64,000 nt of DNA, from positions 186,001 to 250,000 of the forward strand of contig LNAC01000862.1 in NCBI GenBank assembly GCA_002007465.1. Reading direction: 5' to 3'. Positions 46,645 to 58,078 of this stretch are shown piece after piece; position 1 is the stretch's first letter, and every line of letters starts with the position of its first letter. Below the pieces are notes generated by a model. It did no database searches. It was not told the origin of the DNA and saw only the letters and a program-made list of their open reading frames with translations. The translations under genes and the position numbers were made by a program. Source of the DNA: Ailurus styani. Taxonomy: Eukaryota > Chordata > Mammalia > Carnivora > Ailuridae.

Positions 46645-46960
46645 AATTACTGCTATGTGCCAGGCACTGCCCTGTATATAAGGATATATTAATGCATTTA
46701 TAGTGAAAAGAAGTAATATGTAGAATCTGTATGTGCTAGGCACTTCACGTGAGTCTAAGAATAAAGAAAGGATAGAATTCTTGTTCTCAAGATATGTTCA
46801 GCCTTGAGTCTGGCAAAAAGTGACCAGGTAATTACAAAACCAAGCAGTAAATAATATGTTAGCAGCTGGAATGTAGTGCAGAAAATTAAGTATATACAGG
46901 AGGGCACCAAACATAGCCTGGGAAGATCCAAGATTTCCCAGAGATATTTATATGTAGGAT
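46645..46960 (+). mobile_element. Ancient mammalian repeat relic, family unassigned
   Basis: 'ctgctatgtgccaggcactgccc', later 'attcttgttctcaagatatgttcagc', 'accaggtaattacaaaacc' and 'aggagggcaccaaacatagcctgggaagatcc' follow the order of a widespread old mammalian repeat of the 'tatgtgccaggcactg' type, also seen at 21850. 'tatgtgctaggcacttcac' at about 46730 partly repeats the start, so two copies may be merged. Confidence 0.6.
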
Positions 46961-47730
46961 TAAACATGAGGACAGACTCTGCACTGTCATTATCCATCTT
47001 TAAAATGAATAATCAAGATTTGACTGAACAATGTTTAGAGTTTAAGCATTATTAAGAAATTTACATTAGTATTTTTAAATTATTTCAGGAAAGGACAAAT
47101 TTCATACTATTTATATTCACACAGTGGTGACTAGCAGAGTGCTTGATTTTATTATATGATGACTTGATGCACTTGACTCTCTAGGCAGCCCACATTCTTA
47201 GGCATAACACGTTGTTCTTTTTCCCTCTGAGAAAAGCCTTATCAAATTTCTTCTGGCACATCTCTGACTGTATCATGGATAATGGATACTGGCAGTTAAA
47301 GACAGCAATTTTTGCCCCAGCACCATGCAAGCCCTGATGAGAAGAATATTGAACAAGAGAATGAACTGTGGATTTTCCCTTTTACACAAGAAAGATGGTT
47401 ATTTGGGTGTTCTTTCTGATCAAAGAGAATCAGTTTGGATAATTAAAAGGAACTTTCAAAGTTGTATGATAGATTCATTTTCTTAGGTAAATAAAATGCA
47501 GAATTTCAAAGAAAATGAAAGATAGGGGATAAATTGAGAAAGATTGATGAATTTTCAGAATCCTCATTATTTTGTTGGATTGCTGCCACTGTCACAAGAA
47601 TAGCTTCCTAGAGAATACAGAGGTGTTCCACAGAGCTTAGTACAGAATTAATCAGAAAGACTTTGCTATATTAAAACAATTTACCTTTGTGAAAAATTCT
47701 GGTGGTATTTTGAAGAGGATTCCATTAAAT
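46961..47730. other. Unique stretch
   Basis: I see no gene or named repeat. Confidence 0.5.
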
Positions 47731-48374
47731 GGCAAGGATGTGGAGAAAGGGGAACACTTCTACACTGTTGGTGGGAATGCAAGCTAGTGCAGTCACTCTG
47801 GAAAACAGTTATTGAGATTCCTCAAAAAGCTGAAAATAGAGCTATCCTATGACCTAGCAATCGCACTATTGGGCATTTACCACAAATGTAGTGATCCGAA
47901 GGGGCACCTTCACCCCAGTGTTTAAAGTGAAACTATGGAAAGAGCCCACGTGTCCATCGACAGATGAATGGATAAAGAAGATATGGTATATACATATGCA
48001 ATTGAATATTATGTAGCCATCAAAAAATGAAATCTTGCCGTTTGCAATGAGGTATTATACTAAGTGAAATAAGTCAGTCAGAGAAAGGGAATTATCATAT
48101 GATCTCCCTGATATGTGGAATTTGAGAAACAAGGCAGAGGATCATAGAGGAAGAGAGGAAAAAATGAAACAAGATGAAACCAGAGAAGGAGACAAACCAT
48201 AAGAGACTCTTAATCTCAGGGTTGCTGGAGGAGAGGGGTGTGGGAGGGATGGGGTGGCTGGGTGATGGACACTGGGGAGGGTATGTGCTATGGGGAGCGC
48301 TGTGAATTCTGTAAGACTGATGAATCACAGACCCGTACCCCTGAAACAAATAATACATTATATGTTAATAAAAA
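47731..48374 (+). mobile_element. Carnivore LINE-1 3' end, 5'-truncated
   Basis: Runs from 'ggatgtggagaaaggggaacac' through 'tgatccgaaggggcacc', 'gaatggataaagaag', 'gatctccctgatatgtgg' and 'agagactcttaatctcagggttgc' to 'ccctgaaacaaataatac' and a short A tail. The 3' UTR is of a different type from the L1s ending at 6057 and 51873. The next L1 begins immediately after its tail. Frames at 48095-48358 and 48238-48576 are UTR or composite readings. Confidence 0.93.
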
Positions 48375-48578
48375 ATGTGTAGATTGTTTGGGTAGTGTAG
48401 ACCTTTTAACAATATTTATTTTTCCATTCCATGAGCATGGAATATTTTTCCATTTCTTTGTGTCATCTTCAGTTTATTTCATCAGTGTTTTATATTTTTC
48501 TTTTACCTCTTTGGTTAAGTTTACTCCTAGGTATCTTACTACTTTTGGTACAATTGTAAATGATTTTTGTTATTGATT

Positions 48579-48784
48579 TTTTTAAGATTTATTTATTAAT
48601 TTGAGAGAGAGAGAACATGTATGAGCAGGGGGGATAGGCAAAGGGAGAGAGAGAGAGAGAATCCCAAGCATATTCCATTATGGTCAGGGAGCCCGATATG
48701 GGGCTTGATCCCAGACCCCTGAGATCTGACGTGAGCTAAACTCAAGATCCGGTCACTTCACTGACTGAGCCACCAAGATGCCCT
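48579..48784 (-). mobile_element. CAN-type SINE (old) in inverted L1 segment
   Basis: Plus-strand view 'aagatttatttattaatttgagagagagagaacatg...gagcccgatatggggcttgatccc...actgactgagccaccaagatgcccтт'-type layout, with an extra AG run in the middle. The B-box-like GATCAAGCC is intact on the minus strand. Flanks share a short ATTGATT (48572-48578 and near 48789). Confidence 0.9.
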
Positions 48785-48900
48785 TGGGATTGATTCTTTA
48801 ATTTCTCTTTCTGTTGCTTATTTATTGGTGTATAGACATGCAACAGATTTCTGTATGTTGATTTTGTATCCTACGACTTTACTGAATTAATGTATCACTT

Positions 48901-49272
48901 CTAGCAGTTTTTGGTGGAGTCGTTCAGATTTTCTATATAGAGTATCATGTCATTTGTGAATAGTGAAAATAACTTCCTTGTCAATTTGGATGTCTTTTTT
49001 TTTTCTTTTTGTTGTCTGATTTCTGAGGCTAGAACTTTCAGTACTATGTTAAATAACAGTGGTAAAAGTGGACATCCCAATGTTTTTCCTGACCATAGAA
49101 GAAAAGCTCTCAGTTTTTCCCAATTGAGGATGATATTAGCTGTGGGTTTTTCATACATGGTCTTTATAAAGTTGAGGTATGTTCCCTCTAACCCTACATT
49201 GTTGAGGGTTTTTATTGTGAATGGATGCAATACTTTGTAAAATGCTTTTTCTGAATCTATGGAAGGGATCAT
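48901..49272 (-). pseudogene. LINE-1 ORF2 reverse-transcriptase fragment
   Basis: A 123-codon minus-strand frame across the L1 reverse-transcriptase palm. '[14 protein letters not shown]' (residues 5-18) matches the segment carrying the first catalytic Asp. '[13 protein letters not shown]' (residues 104-116) is the position of the family's F-A-D-D motif, here F-T-N-D, so the first Asp of the pair is lost. It is truncated at both ends and cannot be active. Confidence 0.9.
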
Positions 49273-49480
49273 ATGGTTCTTATCCTTTTTCTTTTGTCAG
49301 TGTGGTGTGTCATGTTCACTGATCTGCAAATATTAAGCCACCATTGCAGCACAAGAAGAAATCCCACTTGATCATGGCAAGTGATTCTTTTAATGTACTG
49401 TTGGATTTGGTTTGCTGGTATTTTATTGAGAATGTTTGCATCTGTGTTCATCAGGGATATTGGCCTATAAATTTCTTTTT

Positions 49481-49692
49481 TTTTTAAGATTTTATTTATT
49501 TATTTGACAGCGAGAGAGAGAGATCAGATTTCAAGTAGGCAGAGAGGCAGGCAGAGAGAGAGAGAGAGAGAGAGGAGAAAGCAGGCTCCCTGCTGAGCAG
49601 AGAGCCTGATTCAGGACTTGATCCCAGGACTCTGAGATCATGACCTGAGCCGAAGGCAGAGGCTTTAACCCACTGAGCCACCCAGTTGCCCC
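49481..49692 (-). mobile_element. CAN-type SINE (younger subtype) in inverted L1 segment
   Basis: Contains an expanded GAGAGA block in its middle, 'gagccgaaggcagaggctttaacccactgagccaccc', and an intact B-box-like GATCAAGTC on the minus strand. Target-site duplication CCTATAAATTTCTTTTT at 49464-49480 and CCTATAGATTTCTTTTT at 49693-49709, one difference. Confidence 0.96.
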
Positions 49693-50135
49693 CCTATAGA
49701 TTTCTTTTTTAATGGAGTCTTTATCTGGGTTTGGTATGCTAGCCTCATAGAATGAAATTGGAAATTTTCCATCCTTTTCTATTTTTTTGGAATAGTTTGA
49801 GAAGAATAGATGTTAACTCTTATTTAAATGTTTGTTTGAGGCCATCTGGTCCTGGACTTTTGTTTTTTGGAAATCTTTTGATTACTGATTCAGTTTCTTT
49901 GCTGGTTATCATCTGTTCAAGTTTTCTCTTCCTGTTTCAGTTTTGTAGTTCATATGTTTCTAGGAATTTATCCATTTCATCCTCATTGTCCAATTTGTTG
50001 GCATATAGTTTTCATAATATTTTCTTATAATTGTATTTCTGTGGAGTTGGTACTAGGTCAAAAATAGGCACATAGATCAATAGAACAGAATTGAAAACCC
50101 AGAAATGAACCCACAACTATATGGTCAATTAACCT

Positions 50136-50615
50136 TTGACAAAGCAAGAAAGAATACCCAAAGGGAAAAAGACAGTCTTCAGGAAATGGTGTTGGGAAAA
50201 CTGGACAGCAACATGCAATAAAAGAATGAATCAAGACCACTTTTTTACACCAAACAAAAAAATAAATTCAAAATGGATTAAAGACATAAATGTGAGACAG
50301 GAAAGCATAAAAATCCTAGAGGAGACCATAGGCAGTAACCATTTTGACGTTGGCTGTAACAGCTTCTTTCTAAATATATTTCCTGAGGCAAGAGAAAGAA
50401 AAGCAAAAATAAACTATTGGGACTTCATCAAAGTAAAAAACTTCTACACAGCAAAGGAAATAATCAACAAAACTAAAAGGCCACCTATAGAATGGGAGAA
50501 GATATTTGCAAATGACATATCTGATAAATGGTTAGTATTCAAAATATATAAAGAGCTTATCAAACTCAATGCCCCAAAACCAAATAACCCAGTAAAAAAT
50601 AGGCAGAAGACATGA
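50136..50615 (+). pseudogene. LINE-1 ORF2 C-terminal fragment
   Basis: A 159-codon sense frame starting just after the inversion point. It contains '[20 protein letters not shown]' (residues 18-37) and 'KTKRPPIEWEKIFANDISDK' (residues 112-131), both L1 ORF2 C-terminal segments downstream of the reverse transcriptase. It ends at a frameshift/stop before the Cys/Trp-rich motif. No catalytic domain. Confidence 0.88.
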
Positions 50616-50793
50616 ATAGACATTTTCCAAAGAAGACATGCAGATAGCCAACACACACATGAAAAGATGCTCATCATCACTGATCATCAAAACTACAATG
50701 AAGTATCACCTCATACCTTTCAGAATAGCTAAAGCCAACAACACAGGACACAAGAGGTGTTGATGAGGATGCAGAGAAAAGGGAACCCTCTTT

Positions 50794-50993
50794 TTTTTTT
50801 TTTTTTTAAAGATTTTATTTATTTATTTCACAGAGGGAGAGAGATCACAAGGAGGCAGAGAGGCAGGCAGAGAGAGGAGGAAGCAGGCTCCCTGCTGAGC
50901 AGAGAGCCTGATGCGGGCCTCGATCCCAGGACCCTGAGATCATGACCTGAGCCGAAAGCAGAGGCTTTAACCCACTGAGCCACCCAGGCGCCC
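50794..50993 (-). mobile_element. CAN-type SINE, young, perfect target-site duplication
   Basis: Canonical younger-subtype sequence with intact GATCGAGGC. The 17-bp duplication AAAAGGGAACCCTCTTT is identical on both sides (50777-50793 and 50994-51010) and splits the L1 phrase 'gaggatgcagagaaaagggaaccctc'. The long T run (A tail) is uninterrupted. It is the best candidate in the window for a recent insertion. Confidence 0.98.
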
Positions 50994-51397
50994 AAAAGGG
51001 AACCCTCTTTAATGGTTGCAGCCACTCTGTAAAATAGTATAGAGGTTTTTCAGAAAATTAAAGATAGAACCATTCTGAGATCCAACAATTGCCCTACTAG
51101 GTATTTACCCAAGGAATACAAAATACTAATTCAGAGGGATACATGCACTCCAATGTTTACAGCAACATTATCTACAATAACCAAGTATGGAAACAGCCCA
51201 CTGACTAATGAATGGATAAAGAAGATGAAATGGAATGGAATATTACTCAGCCTTAAAAAAGAATGAAATCTTGCCTTTTGCAACAACATAGTTGGAGCTA
51301 GAGTGTATTATGCTAAGGGAGAACAGTCAGAGAAGGACCATTCCATTTGATTTCACTCATATGTGAATTTTAAGAACCAAAACAAATGAGCAAACAG

Positions 51398-51401
<4 letters not shown>

Positions 51402-51454
<53 letters not shown>
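51402..51454. repeat. (AG)n microsatellite in the L1 3' region
   Basis: A pure AG run of about 53 bp within the L1 segment between 'caaacagaaa' and 'aacaaaccaaaaagc'. It probably grew from an 'agagagaaa' seed in the L1. Confidence 0.95.
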
Positions 51455-51459
<5 letters not shown>

Positions 51460-51565
51460 ACCAAAAAGCATACTCTTAAGTACAGAGAATAAACTGATGG
51501 TTGCCAGAGTGAAGGTGTGTGGTGGATGAGTTCAATAGGTGATAGGGATTAAATATTACACTTGT

Positions 51566-51742
51566 TAAAGATTTTATTTATTTGTCAGAGAGAGAGAGAG
51601 CATAAGTGCACAAGTAGGGGAATGGCAGGCAGAGGGAGGAGTTTCCCCACACAGGAGCCCAACTCAGGGTTTGTTCCCAGGACTCTAATTTCATGACCTG
51701 AGCCAAAGGCAGGTGCTTAAACAACTGAGCCACCAGGTGTTC
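51566..51742 (-). mobile_element. CAN-type SINE (old) in the L1 3' UTR
   Basis: Plus-strand view 'taaagattttatttatttgtcagagagag...tttcatgacctgagccaaaggcaggtgcttaaacaactgagccaccaggtgttc'. The head has lost bases (CCACCAGG instead of CCACCCAGG). Diverged target-site duplication TTAAATATTACACTTGT at 51549-51565 and TTAAGGAGTGCTCTTGT at 51743-51759. Confidence 0.92.
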
Positions 51743-51873
51743 TTAAGGAGTGCTCTTGTGATGAGTACCAGGTAATGTATGTAAATGTTGAATCACTATA
51801 CTGTACACTTGAAAATAGTATTACGCTGTATGTTAACTAACTGGAATTTGAATAAAAATTTTAAAATAAAAAA

Positions 51874-52189
51874 GGAAAAGAAAATCTAAAAATCAAAACA
51901 AAACAAAAAGCTACAAAGCCTTTCCAAGAAATAAAAATAAAAACTCAGGTACTTAATCAATTCTCAAACATTAATACATTTTTTTTCATTCATTCTAGAT
52001 AATAAAATTAACTGAAAATATATGAAAGAAAATTAAATGTTTAACAACTAGAAATGTTCAAAAGTTTAATTTTAGATTGATATTGCTTTCTACTTAATTC
52101 AGTAGGTCTCTGAAATAATCAGGAGGGTTCTTTGCCAATACAAAACCAAGATGATTCCATGAAAATGCTGACCTCATAATATGATTTAT
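51874..52189. other. Unique A-rich stretch
   Basis: A-rich just after the L1 tail, then unique. No gene seen. Confidence 0.5.
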
Positions 52190-52390
52190 TTTTCATTTTT
52201 TATATCTACACTTTGCCTTCTGATATTTAAGAACACAGAATGGGTTCCTATGATCTTTGTGATCTTGGGGAAATTACATAAACTCCTTGATAAAATGGAA
52301 ATAATTATAGTACCAACCTCACCAGTTTTGTATGAGAATTTAAAATGTCATGCAGATGAAAGCATTTAGCAGTCTTCCTGGCTTATTATA
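52190..52390 (+). mobile_element. MIR SINE relic
   Basis: Well-preserved MIR core: 'tgtgatcttggggaaattacataaactcc', 'aaaatggaaataattatagtaccaacctc', 'tatgagaatttaaaatgtcatgcagatgaaagcatttagcag'. The best-conserved of the MIRs in the window. The open frame at 52181-52369 is a reading of it. Confidence 0.87.
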
Positions 52391-52899
52391 GATATACTGA
52401 TTAATAACACATTATTCATTTACTATTAGGCAAAATAGTAAGATTAGTACATAGGATAAATTAGACCAGTATTTTTCAATTAACGTTATTCATTTGATGT
52501 ACATGAGATTTTTATTTTAATACAGACATTCTGGACCCACTTCTAATTATTTCCTAGTTGCTGGAGGTAGCAGTGACCCCAAATTAACAGTTGCTATCTT
52601 GGATCATTTTTAATCCTTATGCTCATTGTTAAGCCCCATGATAATGGAACTGAAACAGAGAGAGAATATTTTTGGTCCAAAATATGTGTTTTTTGAATCT
52701 CCCATTCTTGTTTCCTAGCAATCACTTTTTGAAGTATTATTTTTATATGGTGATTGAAAAGTTACATATACACATGTATTTTCATGACTTAGAGTTACTG
52801 TAGTATGACAGAAACAAGATGGATTTAAAATAGACCTGGACCTAATCCTAATGCCACATATTAGCATTAATTGTCTTCATAGACTTTGATATTCTCAAG
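52391..52899. other. Unique stretch
   Basis: I see no gene or named repeat. Confidence 0.5.
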
Positions 52900-52911
52900 A
52901 GTAGAATTTTA

Positions 52912-53127
52912 GGGTACCTGGGTGGCACAGTTGGTTAAGCTTCTGCCTTCGACTCAGGTCATGATTCCAGTGTCTAGGGATTGAGTCCCTCATTGGGCTC
53001 CCTGCTCAGCGGGGAGCCTGCTTCTCCCTCTCTCTCCACCCCTACCCTGCCCCGACCCCCACTCATGTGCGTGTGCTCTCTCTCTCTCTCTCTCAAATAA
53101 ATAAAATCTTCCAAAAAATTTTTAAAA
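52912..53127 (+). mobile_element. CAN-type SINE
   Basis: Head 'gggtacctgggtggcacagttggttaag' (CTCAG changed to CACAG), B-box position GATTGAGTC one base off, a C-rich 'ccacccctaccctgcccc' middle and a CT repeat. Target-site duplication AGTAGAATTTTA at 52900-52911 and AGTGAAATTTCA at 53128-53139. Confidence 0.94.
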
Positions 53128-53254
53128 AGTGAAATTTCAAAATACACACATATAGTGAGAATTAGGTTATATTACATATTTAATGTGTTTAGAACAGTTG
53201 TTATAGTAATACAGTTTAAAGGTGTGATTAGCCTTTCCCTTTCTTCATTCCCTT

Positions 53255-53375
53255 TGAATTGAAGCCTTGTCAATCCTAGCTGTATAACATTGGCCAATCC
53301 TTTCTTTAGTCTGCGTGTACAATTAGGAAGACCTCATTAAGTTATTGTAGCAAATTAAGCAAAGTGTTTAATTGT
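53255..53375 (+). mobile_element. MIR SINE relic
   Basis: 'tcctagctgtataacattggccaatcctttctttagtctgcgtgtacaattaggaagacctcattaag' follows the MIR core (consensus 'ctagctgtgtgaccttgggcaagtcacttaacctctctg...'). Diverged. Confidence 0.68.
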
Positions 53376-53859
53376 GATTTTTTAAAAGTAGTAAAGCACT
53401 ATTAACCAAAAGTCACTCTTTTAATCTTTCTGGTGCTTAGTGTTATGTAAAAAAATTACATACTAAAATTACAAAGCACTGATCATAATTAAGATTAAAA
53501 TATATTTATACTAAAATCTGAACTTTGTGATTTTTCCCTCAATTCCTTGATTTGTACTTTTAGAAATCCAATTACTACATACTTTTCTGAGTCAACAAAC
53601 AAAACACCTAGGGCCTAATATTTTATCATTTTCAAAAATGCTGCATAGATAAGCATGTGTTAGTTTCTTTAATATGTATTACATAACTCTTATTTTTTGA
53701 AATTAATGTTTTGGATGAAAATCAGTTCGATTGTACATATTAAGTATATTTCTCCAAGGGTTTAAGAAATAAAAGTTAGAACTCTTAATAGCTCCTCATG
53801 GAAAATTGCTCAGAGTGGTGTCTGATAGGCAATGTACTAAAGTTAATGAAATGTCTATG
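53376..53859. other. Unique AT-rich stretch
   Basis: I see no gene or named repeat. Confidence 0.5.
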
Positions 53860-53872
53860 ATAATTATTTTTA

Positions 53873-54056
53873 AAAGTTTTATTTATTTATTTGAGAGAGA
53901 GAGAGATTGAGCACGAGTGGGGGAGAGAGCAGAGGTAGTGAGAAAACAGACTCCCCACTTAATAGGCAGCCAACATGGGGGCTCTATCCCAGGATCCTAA
54001 GATCATGACCTGAGCCAAGGGCAGATGCTTAACTGACTGAGCCACCCAGATGCCCA
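53873..54056 (-). mobile_element. CAN-type SINE (older subtype)
   Basis: Plus-strand view 'aaagttttatttatttatttgagagagagag...gatcatgacctgagccaagggcagatgcttaactgactgagccacccagatgccc'. B-box position GATAGAGCC is degenerate. Target-site duplication ATAATTATTTTTA at 53860-53872 and ATAATTAATCTTA at 54057-54069. Confidence 0.94.
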
Positions 54057-54069
54057 ATAATTAATCTTA

Positions 54070-56623
54070 AAGTTTGATTTATTCTATACAGAAGGGGAAG
54101 AGCTCAGAACATGCCACATACCTCCACCCCTTCAAAGACCCTGCCCAAAAAATCAATTAAAAACAAAACAAAACAAAAAACTGAAAATGATTGCAATTCT
54201 GTGCAGCTAATGGGAAGCTTATAGGGTTTGATTTTTAAGACGAGTATACAATTCAGAGTGAAATTATTCCTGCTTTCCTGTGGAATGAATGGACAACTAC
54301 TTTCCAGAATCCTTTTCCTTTTGGGATATATTGTAGTTTGAGAAAATGGGTAGCATTTAAAATTCCAGGTCAGTTATGACACTGGAAGAGAAGGTACCTG
54401 TATTACGACAACATTTTGTCTGGATGTTGGACAATAACCAGGGTGTGGAAAGTTTATTCCTGAGGCTGCCAAGTTTGGTGAATAAAAAGCTAAATAATGA
54501 GAACTCAGCATTCGTACTGAGCTCCCAGGATTTCTTATTGCTGCGTGCACTGGTAATATTTGTGTGCCTTTACTTACAAGCAAGCTAATGAAAATTTATT
54601 AGCCTTTTTTTTTATAAAAGAAAACCCTAAGAAAACTAAGAATCTTGAATAATCAGGTTTCTAGGAGGAAAAGAAATTAAGAAAGTTCTGAAGCCTAGGT
54701 AATAGTAATTAATAGAATGTTTAGCTGATTACTTAGTGCTATTTTTTCTGTTTCTATATTACTCCACATATTTCAATTTCTGAGAGTAAAACCTTCAATG
54801 AATTTGTTCTGGGTGATCCACAATTTTAATTACAATGTATTTGGAATAAAGGGAGTTATTTGGAATGGCAAAATAATGTGTATTTACACATTCTGGTATT
54901 TGTCAAATACCTAGATATGAAATTTAAATGTTAGATTTCTATATTAACTGCATGATTCTGTTCATTTTAAAATGTACTTAAACTCATTTTCAAAATAATT
55001 AAATTACTTGCTACAACCACACAACTGTGTAGTGAGAAGTCAGGAATAGGTTTTAGATTTGGAAACTTCCAATCTATATTGGTTCCTCTTTCTCCTTTTC
55101 TTTCCTAACCCTCTAAACTATTTCAGCTTTCATTTTTGATCTATACCAGAATTACTGAGAATTTCTGGTTACTAAAGAGAATATTTTTCCCCAACTCCTA
55201 GACAAGGAGGTTGAATGTAAATGTAAATGAGTAGGGAGTGATTTGAAAGAAAGACATATCATACTTCCCAGTCCTTGTAAACTTGATGATGGAAGAACCT
55301 CATCTTAGGAAAAGGGTGCAACATGATGAAATTGAATTAAATAAAATGGGAATCAATGAAAATTGCCTATAATAACATAACTGGCATTTATTTGGTCAAA
55401 TTATTCAGTTGTTTGAGGCTGAAAAAAGCATCTTGAAAATGAAAAGAATATATTTACCTCCTATTAATTGGACAGATTTTTTAGAATAATGCATGCAAAC
55501 ATTTAGCATATTATTGGGGGTATAAGGATATATAAATACACTAGCAACATTATAATAATTATTATTACAATAAAATTTGCCTTAATTTATCTTCACATAC
55601 ACAGTTCCAGCTGATACATGTTTATCTGCAATTCTGATAAATGAATTGGTGATAAGAGAATAGAATGGGGATTTAACTGGCATTTATAATAAAGGCTATG
55701 CTTATATCTGGAATCTTTTGGTTCATGCATGCAAATTTCATTTTTTCCCCCAAATATAGAAAGCAACTCTTTTGAAATAAACTCTAAAGTATCAGTGTAT
55801 ATAAGCATGTACATACAGACTCACACATATACATCATATTTTACACATATATAATAACCAATTCAGCATCTGGAATGTGTTCTGTTACAAATATCAGAAA
55901 ACTCTAATATTATTACTTAAATGTGAGATGGAGATTTTGCAACTCAAAAATTCAGATAACCAAATACTTTTAGAGTTCTGCTCTTTTTCATTGGTGTGTT
56001 TGGATTTTTTCCTCAGTCGTGTCACTTCATGTCCACTAGACTGCTGTCATATCTACAGGTCTTACATCTCCATTTTAGAGTGTGAGAAAGAGAAAGACTG
56101 AATCAACACCAGCAGATTGTTGTTTGCTGAGCATTGGTCTGAACAATTTATGGTCATCCTATCTGTAGGAGAATTTGGGAAATCCAGTGTAGCGGGCACA
56201 GAAAAAGAGAAAGGACTTGGAAAATGACAGTGGGTTAGTCAATGTACAAAATGGGCACAACATCCAATTAATGTTGAAATTGAATATAATTGAAATTATA
56301 GTAAGATGAGAATTAATATTGAGAAGACCGGAGGCTTCTCATTTCTTATACTTGTCACTATTTTAGATTGGGAACATTTAGAAGTAGAAGACCAAAACTA
56401 TTCATTTCATAAATTTCACTTGGACATAAGAATATATTAAATGCTCTTTGAAGATGCAAAATTATAAAAGTTAATATTCTGATTTGGTTTCATTCTGTTT
56501 TGAAAAAGGTAGACATTCTAATGAATGGTTGAAATAAGGGCTTTTTCCCTGTATTATTATATTTCTATTTATGTCTTATAAAATGAGGGTTTTAATGCTT
56601 TATGTTTTTTTTCTGAAATCTAT
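54070..56623. other. Unique stretch
   Basis: About 2.5 kb with no repeat I can name. An AAAAC run lies near 54160-54178. Overlapping frames on both strands at 54374-54588, and those at 55593-55814 and 55877-56101, have no recognisable domains. Confidence 0.5.
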
Positions 56624-56640
56624 AAAAATATGTATATGTA

Positions 56641-56838
56641 GGGCACCTGGGTGGCTCAGTGGGTTAAAGCCTCTGCCTTCAGCTCAGGTCATGATCTCCA
56701 GGGTCCTGGGATCGAGGCCCGTATCGGGCTCCCTGCTCGGCGGGGAGCCTGCTTCCTCCTCTCTCTCTCTGCCTGCCTCTCTGCCTACTTGTGATCTGAT
56801 CTCTCTGTGTGTCAAATAAATAAATAAAATCTTTAAAA
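56641..56838 (+). mobile_element. CAN-type SINE (younger subtype)
   Basis: 'gggcacctgggtggctcagtgggttaaagcctctgcc', intact GATCGAGGC, canonical tail. Target-site duplication AAAAATATGTATATGTA at 56624-56640 and AAAAATATGTACATGTA at 56839-56855, one difference. Confidence 0.97.
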
Positions 56839-56855
56839 AAAAATATGTACATGTA

Positions 56856-57165
56856 TAGTATTTTTCATCTGTTGGGTGTTGGTGAGATAGGAAATAGGGA
56901 AGCAACTAAATATGAAGGGTTTTTAACAAGCTGACAGAGGAGAGATTATCAATATTTTTCAGCAAAATACTAATGGTAAAACTAAACTAAAACAGTATTT
57001 TAAAACCTGCATAAAATAATGCATAAGTGACATTCTTTCCTAACTGAAAATATTTTTATTTTGAAATGTTATGTGAAACTGCATTTCAACAACAATGGCT
57101 GATACAAAAATGAAAGTGCAGAACACATTTTATTTGTAAGTGTTAGCGTTTTCTTTAAGGAACAT
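56856..57165. other. Unique stretch between two SINEs
   Basis: I see no gene or named repeat. Confidence 0.5.
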
Positions 57166-57180
57166 AAAGGATTATTTATA

Positions 57181-57364
57181 GGGGCGCCTGGGTGGCTCAG
57201 TGGGTTAAAGCCTCTGCCTTCCTCTCAGGTCGTGATCTCAGGGTCCTGGGATTGAGCCCCGCATCAGGCTCCCTGCTCCTCTCTCTCTGCCTGCCTCTCT
57301 GCCTACTTGTAATCTCTCTCTCTGTCAAATAAATAAATAAAATCTTTTAAAAATATATCATTAA
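57181..57364 (+). mobile_element. CAN-type SINE (younger subtype) with internal deletion
   Basis: Head 'ggggcgcctgggtggctcagtgggttaaagcctctgcc'. 'gctccctgctcctctctctctgcctg' shows loss of the 'agcagggagcctgcttcct' block between CT-rich motifs. Target-site duplication AAAGGATTATTTATA at 57166-57180 and AAATGATTATTTATA at 57365-57379. Confidence 0.96.
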
Positions 57365-57379
57365 AAATGATTATTTATA

Positions 57380-57846
57380 AATGAAAACTGTAAATAGAAA
57401 TTCTAGTGCCAAAAATCTCAGATGTAATTTTACATATATCTATCTAGGAATTAAGTCATAATGATACATATTGAGGTGGATAATAATATCACTACTAGAA
57501 AATATAATATGAAAGATAGAATAATAGTAACTACCCAAAATTAATCCAATAAATTAAGAAATAGATATTTAATAAAATATTTAGTCATTGAATTTGTATT
57601 CATATTTATTATCATAAATTTCTATATCATATTCCAGCACAATATATCATAAGTGCTGGAGTCAAACTGGACAAAATATGTATTATTTGTTGCCAAAATT
57701 ATTACTGATAAATTAGAGGTTTTGAAAGTCGACCAATAAATTCAGAAATAATCAGATAAAGTTTAGAATGGCAGAACACAATGTTATAAAAAGTTCAGAA
57801 TGACTCTTAAAATGTATCTTGATGTGTCCGGAAGATATTTAAAGGT
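57380..57846. other. Unique AT-rich stretch
   Basis: I see no gene or named repeat. Confidence 0.5.
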
Positions 57847-57863
57847 AACATTTTTACTGTTCT

Positions 57864-58061
57864 TTTTTTTTTTAAGATTTTATTTATTTATTTGACAGAG
57901 AGAGAGAGATCACAAGTAGGCAGAGAGGCAGGCAGAGAGAGAGCATGGGGAGCAGGCTCCCTGCTGAGCAGAGAACCAGATGTGGGGCTCCATCCCAGGA
58001 CCCTGAGATCATGACCTGAGCCGAAGGCAGAGGCTTAACCCACTGAGCCACCCAGGTGCCC
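57864..58061 (-). mobile_element. CAN-type SINE (younger subtype)
   Basis: Plus-strand view: T run, 'aagattttatttatttatttgacagagagagagag', 'gagcatggggagcaggctccctgctgagcagagaacc', 'aggcttaacccactgagccacccaggtgccc'. Target-site duplication AACATTTTTACTGTTCT at 57847-57863 and AACATTTTTGCTATTCT at 58062-58078, two differences. Confidence 0.96.
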
Positions 58062-58078
58062 AACATTTTTGCTATTCT

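Larger units (their letters stand above)
48375..51873 (+). mobile_element. LINE-1 with inverted 5' segment (twin priming), hosting four SINEs
   Basis: From 48375 to about 50050 the L1 ORF2 reverse-transcriptase region lies in minus orientation, from 'atgtgtagattgtttgggtag' to 'cttataattgtatttctgtggag'. At about 50051 the orientation flips: 'aataggcacatagatcaatagaacag' starts plus-strand ORF2, which continues to the 3' end at about 51873. In L1 coordinates the two pieces are nearly adjacent, with roughly 200 bp missing, as expected for twin priming with a junction deletion. AATAAAAAA at both edges (48367 and 51865) is too A-rich to be a reliable target-site duplication. Confidence 0.88.

Noticed and set aside
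48238..48576. 112-codon plus-strand frame spanning an L1 junction
   Set aside because: It reads from the 3' UTR of one L1 into the inverted segment of the next; no biological reading frame continues across the boundary.
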